A program made the translations under genes and the position numbers. Source: Hyphomicrobiales bacterium (GTDB lineage: Bacteria > Pseudomonadota > Alphaproteobacteria > Rhizobiales > Beijerinckiaceae). Taken from it: 64,000 nt of DNA. Shown here piece after piece: positions 18,556 through 27,792 of the stretch (the first letter of the stretch is position 1; each line of letters begins with the position of its first letter). The DNA is taken from assembly GCA_025351165.1 (NCBI GenBank), contig JANXWK010000048.1:38257-102256 (forward strand), written 5' to 3'. Under the pieces are notes generated by a model. That model made no database searches, was not told the origin of the DNA, and saw nothing but the letters and a program-made list of their open reading frames with translations.

Positions 18556-20514
18556 ATGCGATTTGGAAATGACATCCTCGACGAAATCCGCACGCGGTTG
18601 CCCTGCTCCGTGGTGGTTGGTCGGCGCGTCAAATTACAAAAATCTGGTCGTGAGTGGAAGGGCCTGTCACCTTTCAACACAGAAAAAACACCCTCTTTTT
18701 ATGTGAACGATCAAAAGGGGTTTTATCATTGTTTTTCCAGCGGCAAACATGGTGATATTTTCCGCTTTTTGATGGAAACTGAGGGCGCCAGCTTTATGGA
18801 GGCCGTTGAACGCCTTGCAAATGATGCAGGCGTAACCTTGCCAAAAGCTGCAGATTATAAGCCGGAAGATACACAAAAAAGACTGGATATTTATGATGCG
18901 CTGGAACTTGCCGCGCAATTTTTTCAAGGCCAGTATACGGGTGCAAATGGCGTAAAAGCCAGAGAGTATGTTGCAACACGCCATCTTTCAGACAAAACAG
19001 TTCGTGAATTTCGCATAGGTTATGCACCAGATGGTCGTAATGCCCTGCTGGAACATCTACGGGGCAAAGGCATTCGGGACGATATGATAGAGGCCGCTGG
19101 CCTTGCCATAAGACCAGAAGACGGGAGGGATTTATATGATCGCTTTCGAGGCCGCCTCATGTTTCCCATTCAGGATACCAAAGGCCGTGTTGTGGCTTTT
19201 GGAGGTCGTGGATTAGCGGCAGATGCAAAACCCAAATACCTTAACAGCAATGAAACAGATGTTTTCAAAAAAGGCCAGATGCTGTTCAATGGTCACCGCG
19301 CCAGAGAAGCCGCTTTCAAGGCAAAGTCTGTCATTGTGGTTGAAGGATATATGGATGCAATCGCCGTATATCAGGCAGGCATTGAGGCGGTGGTGGCAAC
19401 CCTTGGCACAGCTTTTACAGAAGAGCAGATTACAACGCTTTGGCGCTTTGCCCCAGAGCCAATCATCTGTTTTGATGGCGATAAGGCAGGGCGCGCCGCT
19501 GCCTATCGCGCAATTGACCGTATTCTGCCAGTGCTTAATGTTGGGCATTCGTTCAAACTGACGTTTCTGCCGCAAGGTCAGGATCCAGATGATTTTATAC
19601 GTTCACAGGGTGTTGATGCCTTTCGCGCTGCAATGGATTTGTCCAGCCCCCTCTGGAATGTGCTTTGGGAGCGTGAACTTGGTTTGGCTAACGTATCAGG
19701 CCCAGATGGGCAGGCAAGCTTTGAAGCTAAAATTAACAATCTTGTAAATCAGATTGGCGATAGCGCGGTTAAACGGAGATACCAGCTTACCGCTCGCTTG
19801 ATGCTTGCTGATTTATTCTGGAAAGCTAATAAGAAAAATACTAAAAAGGGCACTATTTCTGATAACTTATTTACTAATGATGCGGGAGTTAGAATTGAAA
19901 CAATTTTACTGGGCTTGTGTGTACATCGTCCTGATTTTGCAGAAAAATACACTGATAGACTGTACAACATAGGATTTATTGGAGGAACTAACGGACAATA
20001 TTATTTGAAATTTTTTGAAGATATGATGATTATAATTGGCGCAGAAAATGAAAATATTACTATGCTTACACTGTACACTCGTATGACAGATAAGTTTTTT
20101 AATGTTCTAAATTTTGTCCACGGAAGCGAAGACATAGAGAAGAAACTTCAATACGGCTGGCAACTGAGGGCACGCTTTCCTTCGATTCAATTTGAACATG
20201 TAAATAATTATGTTGAGCGCTGCTTTGATCATTTTATATCAGCATTAAAATTACGTGATGCTAAACGTGATTTAGATAGTTTGGTAAAACACTTACCAAT
20301 AGAAATTGATAAAGACTTTGAGAATAGATTAATTGCGAACCAAAGATATATTCTAAATCACAAAGAGCTTATCCATGTTGAAGCCCATGATCTGGATGAG
20401 GAAGCAAGTGCCATGCGCACAGCCGCTGGGACGCAGGGTAAACGATCAATAGAACATGCCGAACAACAGGTAAAAACTGTACAAAATGAAGCAGAAAGCA
20501 TTCTGAATTTTTAA
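18556..20514 (+). CDS. dnaG: DNA primase
   Basis: Synthesises RNA primers at the replication fork; 652 aa from ATG 18556 (a TTG two codons upstream is in frame). The start is chosen because family members begin 'MRF...LDEIR'. In the N-terminal CHC2 region three of the four usual zinc ligands are replaced (Ser38, Asn41, Ser62; Cys59 remains), though 'EKTPSF' and 'GFYHCF' are intact. The TOPRIM core has Glu263 in 'VVEGYMDA' and Asp307/Asp309 in 'CFDGDKAGR'. The C-terminal third, from about 19.8 kb, is visibly more AT-rich and less conserved; it should bind DnaB helicase. rpoD does not follow, unlike in many relatives. Confidence 0.95.
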   Translation: MRFGNDILDEIRTRLPCSVVVGRRVKLQKSGREWKGLSPFNTEKTPSFYVNDQKGFYHCFSSGKHGDIFRFLMETEGASFMEAVERLANDAGVTLPKAADYKPEDTQKRLDIYDALELAAQFFQGQYTGANGVKAREYVATRHLSDKTVREFRIGYAPDGRNALLEHLRGKGIRDDMIEAAGLAIRPEDGRDLYDRFRGRLMFPIQDTKGRVVAFGGRGLAADAKPKYLNSNETDVFKKGQMLFNGHRAREAAFKAKSVIVVEGYMDAIAVYQAGIEAVVATLGTAFTEEQITTLWRFAPEPIICFDGDKAGRAAAYRAIDRILPVLNVGHSFKLTFLPQGQDPDDFIRSQGVDAFRAAMDLSSPLWNVLWERELGLANVSGPDGQASFEAKINNLVNQIGDSAVKRRYQLTARLMLADLFWKANKKNTKKGTISDNLFTNDAGVRIETILLGLCVHRPDFAEKYTDRLYNIGFIGGTNGQYYLKFFEDMMIIIGAENENITMLTLYTRMTDKFFNVLNFVHGSEDIEKKLQYGWQLRARFPSIQFEHVNNYVERCFDHFISALKLRDAKRDLDSLVKHLPIEIDKDFENRLIANQRYILNHKELIHVEAHDLDEEASAMRTAAGTQGKRSIEHAEQQVKTVQNEAESILNF

Positions 20515-20574
20515 TCAATCACCAAACTCAGTAGTCACGGCACAAAATTGTTTTACAGACAGCGAACTGTAATC

Positions 20575-21366
20575 TTACCCTTTTTGCACGCCTGTGATCT
20601 TGCCTATAATCCACATATAAACTGAATATGGCAATAAGTTCAAAAACTTGAGTATATATGCTAACTGCCATGGGAACTTGATCTCGAAAGCTTTGCTTGC
20701 CAAGCCATTAACAACACATTTGGCAGCAGCATCCTCGGACATTAAAAACGGCATTGGAAAGTCATTCTGGGCCGTTAAAGGCGTTGCAACAAAACCAGGA
20801 CTGACAAGCTGAAGCTTGATGCCCAAATTGTCACAATCAAATTTTAGACTTTCGCAGGCGTGGATAATGGCTGCCTTTGTAGCACCATATGCTGCTGATT
20901 TTGGAAGGCCTCCATATCCAGCAACGGAGCCAGTAACTGCAATCTGCCCAAGCTTACGGGTAGCCATGAGTGGCATGAGAGCAGCCATACAGGCAAAAAC
21001 ACCCATAACATTGACTTCAAATACCTGCCTTACTGCAAACATATTAATGTTGGGTGCTCGAATATAAGGAGCTATGCCAGCGTTTAAAAAAGCAAGTGCA
21101 ATGGGTCCATGTGCCATTTCAATAGTAAGAACTGCCTGCTTGACTGCCGTTTCATTTGTAATATCCAATGGGTGCGCAATAATACGGCCAAGCAACCCTG
21201 TTGCCTCCCGTGAGAGTGATTCCAGCTCATCCTGCCGCCTTGCAGTTGCAGCAACTATCCAGCCACGCTTTGCCAACTCAAGGCACACAGCACGCCCAAT
21301 ACCAGAACTGGCCCCTGTAACCCACACACACCCATCGCTTGGAACAACATGTCGTGGAGCTGTCAT
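20575..21366 (-). CDS. Short-chain dehydrogenase/reductase
   Basis: NAD(P)-dependent oxidoreductase of the classical SDR type, 263 aa. The cofactor loop TGASSGIG is at 17-24, 'NAG' at 95-97, and the catalytic Ser147, Tyr160 and Lys164 are in place ('YGATK'). Arg42-Arg44 after the second strand suggest NADP. A hydrophobic C-terminal segment ('LKFLNLLPYSVYMWIIG') could associate with the membrane. It lies 9 bp after the ChrR-like gene and is probably cotranscribed with it. Substrate unknown. Confidence 0.85.
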   Translation of the reverse strand: MTAPRHVVPSDGCVWVTGASSGIGRAVCLELAKRGWIVAATARRQDELESLSREATGLLGRIIAHPLDITNETAVKQAVLTIEMAHGPIALAFLNAGIAPYIRAPNINMFAVRQVFEVNVMGVFACMAALMPLMATRKLGQIAVTGSVAGYGGLPKSAAYGATKAAIIHACESLKFDCDNLGIKLQLVSPGFVATPLTAQNDFPMPFLMSEDAAAKCVVNGLASKAFEIKFPWQLAYILKFLNLLPYSVYMWIIGKITGVQKG

Positions 21367-21375
21367 TTAAAAACC

Positions 21376-22050
21376 TTAACCAAATATCTTGTGAAAAAAA
21401 TGCCCTAGGCTACCAGTTAGCCGTAAAGGCCCGTCAGTCACAATAAGGCAGATGCAGTCTTCTTCGTGTCCAGCCTTTGGGCTATGATCTACATCACAAT
21501 CGGCAATAGAAACGTCACCACGTTCATAGTTTTCATGAGCATCGCCAAATGATCCCTTAAGCACAAGGGTTGCTTCAACCCCATCATGTGTATGTGCTGG
21601 CATTTTGCGTCCAGGCTTTACCCAGAGTAAAGAGGCTTCATACCCCTCTGCGGTTTCAATTTTATACTGTTTTATGCCCGGCAGACGCCAGCGCCAAGGT
21701 ATTTCAGCAAGGGACTTGCCTACATAGTTGTACAAGGCACCAGGGAAAACTTCATCCACATCACCTACATGATGTTCATGGGTCGGTTTAGAAGCAAAAA
21801 TGTTTTCAAGCCGACCTTGTCGAGAGCTAACTTGACCCGATGCTTCCTGACAAAATATTTCGTTTGCGGCACTTGTCTCTAAAAGATGGAAATAAGCTTG
21901 TGATGCAGGTTTAAGAGCAATGTGGGATTTTACAAGCACGTCCAGTGGCCTGGGAAGCTGACCTAAAGCACAATTTGCAATGAGCTCGTCTATTGATGCA
22001 CCCATTTCAGGTTTTTTGACCAAATGATGATTTAAAGGGTTCATTAACAT
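21376..22050 (-). CDS. ChrR-like cupin anti-sigma factor homologue lacking zinc cysteines
   Basis: A 224-aa protein with the two-domain layout of ChrR: an N-terminal anti-sigma region (about 1-90) and a C-terminal cupin. ChrR restrains RpoE and releases it under singlet oxygen. Here the anti-sigma zinc site His-x3-Cys-x2-Cys reads His43, Lys47, Ser50, so both cysteines are missing. The cupin metal set is complete: His153, His155, Glu159 and His189. No ECF sigma gene is adjacent, although ChrR genes usually follow rpoE. Either it partners a distant sigma factor or it has been repurposed. It leads the SDR gene by 9 bp. Confidence 0.72.
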   Translation of the reverse strand: MLMNPLNHHLVKKPEMGASIDELIANCALGQLPRPLDVLVKSHIALKPASQAYFHLLETSAANEIFCQEASGQVSSRQGRLENIFASKPTHEHHVGDVDEVFPGALYNYVGKSLAEIPWRWRLPGIKQYKIETAEGYEASLLWVKPGRKMPAHTHDGVEATLVLKGSFGDAHENYERGDVSIADCDVDHSPKAGHEEDCICLIVTDGPLRLTGSLGHFFHKIFG

Positions 22051-22087
22051 AAATCTCTGTTAAACTTGTTATATTTATAGCACATTT

Positions 22088-22117
22088 ATAGTACGAAACA
22101 TTAGAAACTATAGATCA
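22088..22117 (-). promoter_or_regulatory. Possible RpoE (ECF) promoter of the ChrR-like gene
   Basis: On the minus strand TGATCT is followed after 18 bp by TACTAT, about 38 bp before the chrR-like ATG. Rhodobacter RpoE promoters have TGATCC and a TA-rich -10 with about 18 bp spacing. One mismatch at -35; weak evidence on its own. Confidence 0.28.
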
Positions 22118-22175
22118 TACTTGATATTCTTATTTGCCTCTTGAATTAAAGACGTCTTTTTGTGAAATGCAGAAC

Positions 22176-23207
22176 ATGAACTTTAAAATAGATGTTATAG
22201 AAACTGTTGGCAATACGCCGCTGGTAAAGCTTAAAATGGCATCTGAGCTTACAGACTGCACCATTTTGGGTAAAGCCGAGTTTATGAACCCTGGCGGGTC
22301 AGTCAAGGATCGTGCTGCAAAGTTCATAATACAAAACGCTCTGCGCACCGGTGCTTTAAAATCTGGCGGCACGATTGTTGAAGGCACTGCTGGCAATACT
22401 GGTATTGGCTTGGCACTTATCGGCAATTCACTTGGTTTTAAAACTGTTATTGTTATTCCTGATACGCAATCGCAGGAGAAAAAAGATGCTTTGCGCACAT
22501 GCGGAGCTGAGCTGATTGAAGTCCCCGCTGTGCCGTATTCTAACCCAAATAACTATAATAAAGTGGCAGAGAGGCTTGCAAAACAGCTTGATGACACCCT
22601 GCCCCATGGTGCATTCTGGGCAAATCAGTTTGACAACATTGCCAATAGACAGGCGCATATTGAAACAACCGCTCGTGAGATATTTGACCAGACAAACGGA
22701 AAAATTGATGGGTTTATTTGTGCTGTAGGTACAGGCGGCACATTAGCTGGCACAGCAACAGGGTTGCGCGCCCAAAATCCACATATTAAAATTGGTATCG
22801 CTGACCCTTTTGGAGCCTCGCTTTTTAGTTATTTTACAACAGGCAAATTGGAGGCGACAGGCTCATCCATAACAGAAGGTATCGGGCAAGGCAGAATAAC
22901 CAAAAACCTGGAAGGGTTGAATGTAGATATGGCCTTTCAAATTTCAGATGAAGAGGCAATACCCCTTACATTTGATTTGCTTGAGCATGAAGGCTTGATG
23001 CTTGGCGGCTCATCCGGCCTTAATGTAGCTGGCGCAATCCACATGGCAAAAACAATGGGCAAAGGCAGCACAATAGTGACCATTTTATGCGATGGTGGAA
23101 TGCGTTACCAGTCCAAACTCTTTAATCCTGAATTTTTGCGTTCTAAAAATCTGCCTGTGCCTTCTTGGCTCACAAGTAAAACATCGTTAATTGCACCATT
23201 TGAATAA
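22176..23207 (+). CDS. Cysteine synthase-family PLP enzyme, copy 1
   Basis: Fold-type II PLP enzyme, 343 aa, expected to make cysteine from O-acetylserine and sulfide. The Schiff-base Lys is in 'NPGGSVKDRAAK', the substrate loop reads 'GTAGNTG' rather than the classical TSGNTG, and the phosphate cradle is 'GTGGTLAGTATGL'. It is about 30 residues longer at the C-terminus than CysK. The ATG at 22176 is preferred because the N-terminus then aligns with copy 2; ATG 22167 is possible. It is divergent from the chrR-like gene and 75 bp before a paralogue about 60-65% identical by eye. Confidence 0.85.
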   Translation: MNFKIDVIETVGNTPLVKLKMASELTDCTILGKAEFMNPGGSVKDRAAKFIIQNALRTGALKSGGTIVEGTAGNTGIGLALIGNSLGFKTVIVIPDTQSQEKKDALRTCGAELIEVPAVPYSNPNNYNKVAERLAKQLDDTLPHGAFWANQFDNIANRQAHIETTAREIFDQTNGKIDGFICAVGTGGTLAGTATGLRAQNPHIKIGIADPFGASLFSYFTTGKLEATGSSITEGIGQGRITKNLEGLNVDMAFQISDEEAIPLTFDLLEHEGLMLGGSSGLNVAGAIHMAKTMGKGSTIVTILCDGGMRYQSKLFNPEFLRSKNLPVPSWLTSKTSLIAPFE

Positions 23208-23241
23208 AACCTTGCACAAATATTTAATGATTTGAAGCGAA

Positions 23242-23253
23242 ACTACGCGTAGT
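23242..23253. promoter_or_regulatory. 12-bp palindrome between the cysteine synthase genes
   Basis: ACTACGCGTAGT is a perfect palindrome 30 bp before the second cysteine synthase ATG. The position suits an operator of a dimeric regulator; no regulator gene is linked. Confidence 0.35.
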
Positions 23254-23282
23254 GTTTTACACATATAGGTTGGCGTAACGTA

Positions 23283-24329
23283 ATGTTTTCAAACGGAATT
23301 ATCGAATCAATTGGTAACACGCCACTTATAAAGCTCAAATATGCATCTGAGTTTACGGGATGCACTATTTTAGCCAAAGCGGAATTCATGAATCCAGGTG
23401 GCTCGGTTAAAGACCGCGCCGCATTGGGCATTATACGTGCTGCCGAAGCCTCGGGCGAACTGCAAAAAGGTGGCACAATTGTGGAGGGCACTGGTGGCAA
23501 TACTGGTGTTGCGCTTGCACTCATTGGCAATGCGCTGGGTTATAGATCTGTCATCGTTATTCCAGAGGTTCAAGCGCAGGAAAAAAAAGATGCTGTGCGC
23601 CTTGCAGGTGCAGAAGTAATAGAAGTACCAGCCGTGCCAAGCAGCAATCCACATTATTATGTTAAAATTTCAGGAAGGCTGGCAAAGCAGCTGGCTAAAA
23701 CGACACAAAATGGTGCAATTTGGGCAAATCAGTTTGATAACCGCGCAAATCGTCTTGCTCATTACACAACAACTGGTGCCGAAATTTACGAACAGACAAA
23801 TGGCAAAATAGATGGGTTTATCTGTGCAGCTGGCACAGGTGGCACATTGGCAGGCGTTGCCATGGCATTGCGTGAACGTAACCCAGACATAAAAATAGGC
23901 CTTTCCGATTCCTGGGGGGCTGCACTTTATGAATATTATAAAAATGGAAAACTTAAAGCCGAAGGCTCGTCCGTAACTGAAGGCATTTGCCAAATGCGCA
24001 TTACAGGGAATCTGGATGGATTATCAGTTGATTTTCCCTATCGCATTTCAGATTTCGAAGGTATTTCGCAAGTTTTCAATCTATTGCAATATGAGGGGTT
24101 GATGGTTGGCGGCTCATCTGGCGTTAATGTGGCGGGGGCTATTCGCCTTGCACAAGAGCTTGGACCAGGCCACACGATTGTAACCATTTTGTGCGATTCT
24201 GGCCTGCGCTATCAGTCTAAATTGTTTAACCCTGCTTTTTTACGCACTCATAACTTACCTGTGCCACTTTGGTTGGAGCCAAAATCTACCATCAAGAGCG
24301 ATATAAACTGGTGGCTTGATGCAGCTTAA
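23283..24329 (+). CDS. Cysteine synthase-family PLP enzyme, copy 2
   Basis: A 348-aa paralogue of the preceding gene. It keeps 'NPGGSVKDRAA' with the PLP Lys and 'GTGGTLAGVAMAL', but the substrate loop is 'GTGGNTG' versus 'GTAGNTG' in copy 1. Nearby 'EAEGSSVTEGI' matches the same region of copy 1. The tandem arrangement and shared C-terminal extension ('NPxFLRxxNLPVPxWL') point to duplication followed by divergence, so the two may differ in sulfur donor or acceptor. A terminator-like stem overlaps the stop. Confidence 0.85.
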   Translation: MFSNGIIESIGNTPLIKLKYASEFTGCTILAKAEFMNPGGSVKDRAALGIIRAAEASGELQKGGTIVEGTGGNTGVALALIGNALGYRSVIVIPEVQAQEKKDAVRLAGAEVIEVPAVPSSNPHYYVKISGRLAKQLAKTTQNGAIWANQFDNRANRLAHYTTTGAEIYEQTNGKIDGFICAAGTGGTLAGVAMALRERNPDIKIGLSDSWGAALYEYYKNGKLKAEGSSVTEGICQMRITGNLDGLSVDFPYRISDFEGISQVFNLLQYEGLMVGGSSGVNVAGAIRLAQELGPGHTIVTILCDSGLRYQSKLFNPAFLRTHNLPVPLWLEPKSTIKSDINWWLDAA

Positions 24330-24340
24330 AGCCACCTTTG
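24310..24340 (+). terminator. Probable terminator at the end of the cysteine synthase pair
   Basis: GGTGGCTT pairs perfectly with AAGCCACC around an 11-nt loop that includes the stop codon; only TTTG follows, so the U tract is short. Confidence 0.5.
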
Positions 24341-24813
24341 ACACTTCATGGCTTGTTAGATGTTCCTAATTAATATCCCACTTGCCAAATACTAAAACGA
24401 CATTTACACCTATACAGGACAGTTTTATTCGCCAGCGCCCATTAACTTGTGGCGCGGCTCTTTCGAGATGATCTCAGGCAGCAGAATGCGCTGAAATCAG
24501 TTTAATACCGAGTATGTATCCAAACATATTCAGTTTTTGTGGTTGAGCCAACCCGAATTAAATCTGTCAGGTCTTAAACGCGGGCTCTAAAATGCCAGCG
24601 ATAAGCTTAAAGATTGGGTGGACATAATGCAGGGTTCTGAAACAGTTCTTGATCAAAACAAAGATCAATTACAGTTGCTTGCACGTTTTTTCATACCGAT
24701 CATCACCCTATTTTCTCAACTCATTCGCGGAATTTCATGTGTCTACCTGACAAAAGGCGCAGACCTGCACCTGCTGAAAGCACATGCCTATAGCCGTCCT
24801 GGAAGTTTGCCCA
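24341..24813 (+). other. Long leader region upstream of rne
   Basis: No convincing gene is seen in this stretch of about 470 bp. A GC-rich hairpin stands out at 24431-24458: GCC-A-GCGCC pairs with GGCGC-GGC around an 11-nt loop, with one bulged A. A small inverted repeat (GAGAT-G-ATCTC) is at 24465-24475. RNase E mRNAs are known to carry long structured 5' leaders used for autoregulation, so this may be such a leader; alternatively the hairpin may be a second terminator for the upstream gene. Confidence 0.4.
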
Positions 24814-27612
24814 ATGGCCAGCAAAATGCTTATCGATTCGTCCCACCCAGAAGAAACAAGGGTGGTTGTTACCCGCGGTAATCGCGTAGAGGAATTTGAT
24901 TTTGAATCAGCTTCACGCAAGCAATTGCGCGGTAATATATATCTTGCCAAAGTAACGCGCGTTGAGCCTTCACTTCAGGCTGCATTTGTAGATTTTGGTG
25001 GAAATCGCCACGGTTTTTTGGCATTTTCTGAAATACATCCAGATTACTATCAAATTCCGGTTGCTGATCGCGAAGCTTTATTAGCAGATGAAGCGGCCAG
25101 AGCACGCCGTGATAATGAAGAAGAAGATGCTCCTCGACGCTCTGAGCGTAATGATTCTGAACATGCAGCCAGTTCCGAACAGGGGGGTCGCAGTCGCAGG
25201 GGCTATTTAGGGCGTAACCGGAATGGCAATGCCTCACGACGTTCTGCAACAGATGAAATCATATCCAGTGAATCATCTGAAATTAAAAGTAGCGAAGTTG
25301 CCTCACTGGATGAAAATGCAGCCGATACACATACAGAAGTTCATATTCAAGAATCCAACCTGGAAAATGAAAATAATCTTAAAGATGAACAGGAAGATGC
25401 TTTTGTTGCTGCATCAGAAACAGATAATGCAGATACGCATCAAGATGATAACCTGGACGATGACCACAGTGAAGAAAATATAATTGAGCAGGTGGGTGCA
25501 GGCGATGCAATGGAGGATGTGCCCAGACGCTCCTACATGCCACGCCGTCAATATAAAATTCAGGAAGTCATCAAGCGCCGTCAAATCCTCTTAATTCAGG
25601 TTGTAAAAGAAGAACGTGGCAACAAGGGTGCCGCTCTTACAACATATCTGTCACTGGCTGGCCGCTATTCAGTGCTTATGCCAAATACTGCCCGTGGTGG
25701 CGGCATTTCTCGTAAAATAACTAATGGTTCTGATCGTAAACGCCTTAAAGAGCTTGTCAGTGATTTGGAGGTGCCAGAAGGCATGGGTGTTATCCTGCGC
25801 ACAGCTGGCGCTGTTCGTACAAAGCCAGAAATTAAACGTGATTTTGAATATTTGCTGCGCGTGTGGGAAAAAGTGCGCGAACTGACACTTCAATCTTCAG
25901 CGCCAGCTCTGGTATATGAAGAAGGATCTTTGGTTAAGCGTTCAATCCGTGACCTATATTCGAAAGACATTGAGGATATTCAGGTAGCAGGTGAAGCAGG
26001 CTATCGCGAGGCAAAAGACTTTATGCGTATGCTCATGCCAAGCCACGCTAAAATGGTACAGCTTTACCGCGAAAGCCAACCACTTTTTGCAAAATATGGC
26101 ATTGAGGAACAACTTGATGCTATGTTTTCAAGCAATGTCACGCTTCGCTCTGGGGGCTATATTGTTATCAACCAAACAGAAGCGCTTGTTTCAATTGATG
26201 TGAATTCTGGACGCTCAACCCGCGAGCACAATATTGAAGATACTGCAATAAAAACCAATCTGGAAGCAGCAGAAGAAGTGGCAAGGCAATTACGCCTGCG
26301 TGATTTGGCAGGTCTGATTGTCATCGATTTTATTGATATGGAAGAAAACCGCAATAACAGAGCGGTGGAGCGGAAGCTCAAGGACTGTCTGAGTGATGAT
26401 CGTGCCCGCATACAGGTAGGGCGTATATCTCCTTTTGGCTTGATGGAAATGTCGCGTCAGCGTATCCGTGCAGGCGTTCTTGAAAGTTCAACAACGCCCT
26501 GTGTCCATTGTGCTGGTACAGGCTTTATGAGGGCAACCCCATCTATTGCACTACAGGTTCTACGTGCAATTGAAGATGCCCTTTTAAAAGTTCCGCACCA
26601 TAATATTATAGTGCGCACGCGTACGGAAATTGCACTGTATGTGCTGAATCACAAGCGTAAAAACCTGTCTACTTTAGAAGCAGCTTATGGTGTATCAATT
26701 ACATTGCACGCTGATGAAACAGTTGTTGGTTCGATACACTACGTTGTTGAGCGTGGTGAATTTGTAGAAGAGGCATCTCTGCGTCCTTTGCCCGTTCTTA
26801 CAGCCAACAACATCATAGAAGAACCAGATCCAGAGTTTGATGAGGATTTCATTGAAGAAGAAGTTCTTGAGCAAAATACTTCAGATGCACCATCTGAATT
26901 AAATGATACTAATGAACATCGCCAAAATAAGCGTAGACGTAGACGTGGTGGACGCGATCGTGAAGCCAGTTTTGTAGAGGAGCAAAGCATAACTAACAAA
27001 CAAGAGGATAACCCTGTTACGGACGAAACTGACAACAGCGATGAAACTGTTGAAGATACGCTTCCTGAAAATAGGGAAGAAACAGCAGAAGAAGCGCTTT
27101 TACGTCGTCGCAGACGCAGACGCCGCGGTGGACGCCGCAATCGACGTGATCGCGATGACACCAAAACAGGTACAGAAATTGGTGAATACAGCGAAAAGAA
27201 TGTGCAGATAACATATAAAGAGTTGGAAGAATATCAACTCAGTGCTCCCACAAATGAAAACTTAGTGGAGGCGGAAGCTGAACTTGAGCAAAAAGATGAA
27301 ATAATAGCAATTGAAGAAACAGTATCCAAACCAAGACGTGGCAGGCCAAGTAAAGCATCCTTGGCTACAGAAATTGGGATTGAAGGTGACGGATCAGAAG
27401 TCAAAATACCTGCAAAACGCGGACGCAAGCCAAAGGTTGTAGAAGCACAAGCGGTGGAAGAAGAAAAAATTCCCGATCATACAGAGACTTTTGCAGCAGA
27501 ACCATCTCCTGTTGTGATTTCTGCAAACCTTCCTGAACCAGAACCAGATGATCCTAACAAACCAAAGCGTACAGGTTGGTGGGCTAAGACTAAACAGGTA
27601 TTTAGTGTGTAG
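24814..27612 (+). CDS. rne: Ribonuclease E
   Basis: Endonuclease for mRNA decay and rRNA/tRNA processing and scaffold of the degradosome; 932 aa. The start is set at the ATG of 'MASKMLIDSSHPEETRVVV', ten codons inside the longest frame. The S1 domain near 35-260 is split by a long acidic, Ser/Asn-rich insert (about 100-235), common in alphaproteobacteria. The catalytic Asp462 ('SIDVNSGRS') and Asp505 ('IDFID') match E. coli D303 and D346 with a constant offset of 159. The zinc-link Cys563 and Cys566 are in 'CVHCAGTG'. The C-terminal third is disordered with two Arg-rich RNA-binding patches ('RRRRGG') and a conserved-looking end 'PKRTGWWAKTKQVFSV'. Confidence 0.96.
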   Translation: MASKMLIDSSHPEETRVVVTRGNRVEEFDFESASRKQLRGNIYLAKVTRVEPSLQAAFVDFGGNRHGFLAFSEIHPDYYQIPVADREALLADEAARARRDNEEEDAPRRSERNDSEHAASSEQGGRSRRGYLGRNRNGNASRRSATDEIISSESSEIKSSEVASLDENAADTHTEVHIQESNLENENNLKDEQEDAFVAASETDNADTHQDDNLDDDHSEENIIEQVGAGDAMEDVPRRSYMPRRQYKIQEVIKRRQILLIQVVKEERGNKGAALTTYLSLAGRYSVLMPNTARGGGISRKITNGSDRKRLKELVSDLEVPEGMGVILRTAGAVRTKPEIKRDFEYLLRVWEKVRELTLQSSAPALVYEEGSLVKRSIRDLYSKDIEDIQVAGEAGYREAKDFMRMLMPSHAKMVQLYRESQPLFAKYGIEEQLDAMFSSNVTLRSGGYIVINQTEALVSIDVNSGRSTREHNIEDTAIKTNLEAAEEVARQLRLRDLAGLIVIDFIDMEENRNNRAVERKLKDCLSDDRARIQVGRISPFGLMEMSRQRIRAGVLESSTTPCVHCAGTGFMRATPSIALQVLRAIEDALLKVPHHNIIVRTRTEIALYVLNHKRKNLSTLEAAYGVSITLHADETVVGSIHYVVERGEFVEEASLRPLPVLTANNIIEEPDPEFDEDFIEEEVLEQNTSDAPSELNDTNEHRQNKRRRRRGGRDREASFVEEQSITNKQEDNPVTDETDNSDETVEDTLPENREETAEEALLRRRRRRRRGGRRNRRDRDDTKTGTEIGEYSEKNVQITYKELEEYQLSAPTNENLVEAEAELEQKDEIIAIEETVSKPRRGRPSKASLATEIGIEGDGSEVKIPAKRGRKPKVVEAQAVEEEKIPDHTETFAAEPSPVVISANLPEPEPDDPNKPKRTGWWAKTKQVFSV

Positions 27613-27764
27613 TCGCATTGGAAACAAAGTGTTTTAGGATGTTGAAATTGTAAAAAGGACAGGCTTTCTTTTAATAATTTCAACAATACGCTGCATCAAA
27701 AGATTTACGCAGTCTGTGCTATACAGTTTTAAATAAAATAGAAGTAAATACCTTAAATGAAGCA

Positions 27765-27792
27765 ACTGGCAGAATAATCTGCCAGTTTTTTA
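27765..27792 (+). terminator. Rho-independent terminator after rne
   Basis: ACTGGCAGA and TCTGCCAGT form a perfect 9-bp stem with an ATAA loop, followed by TTTTTTA. It is 150 bp after the rne stop and abuts the converging PPK2 gene. Confidence 0.88.

Noticed and set aside
24618..24881. 87-aa ORF overlapping the rne start
   Set aside because: No ribosome site, and its second half is an out-of-frame reading of rne.
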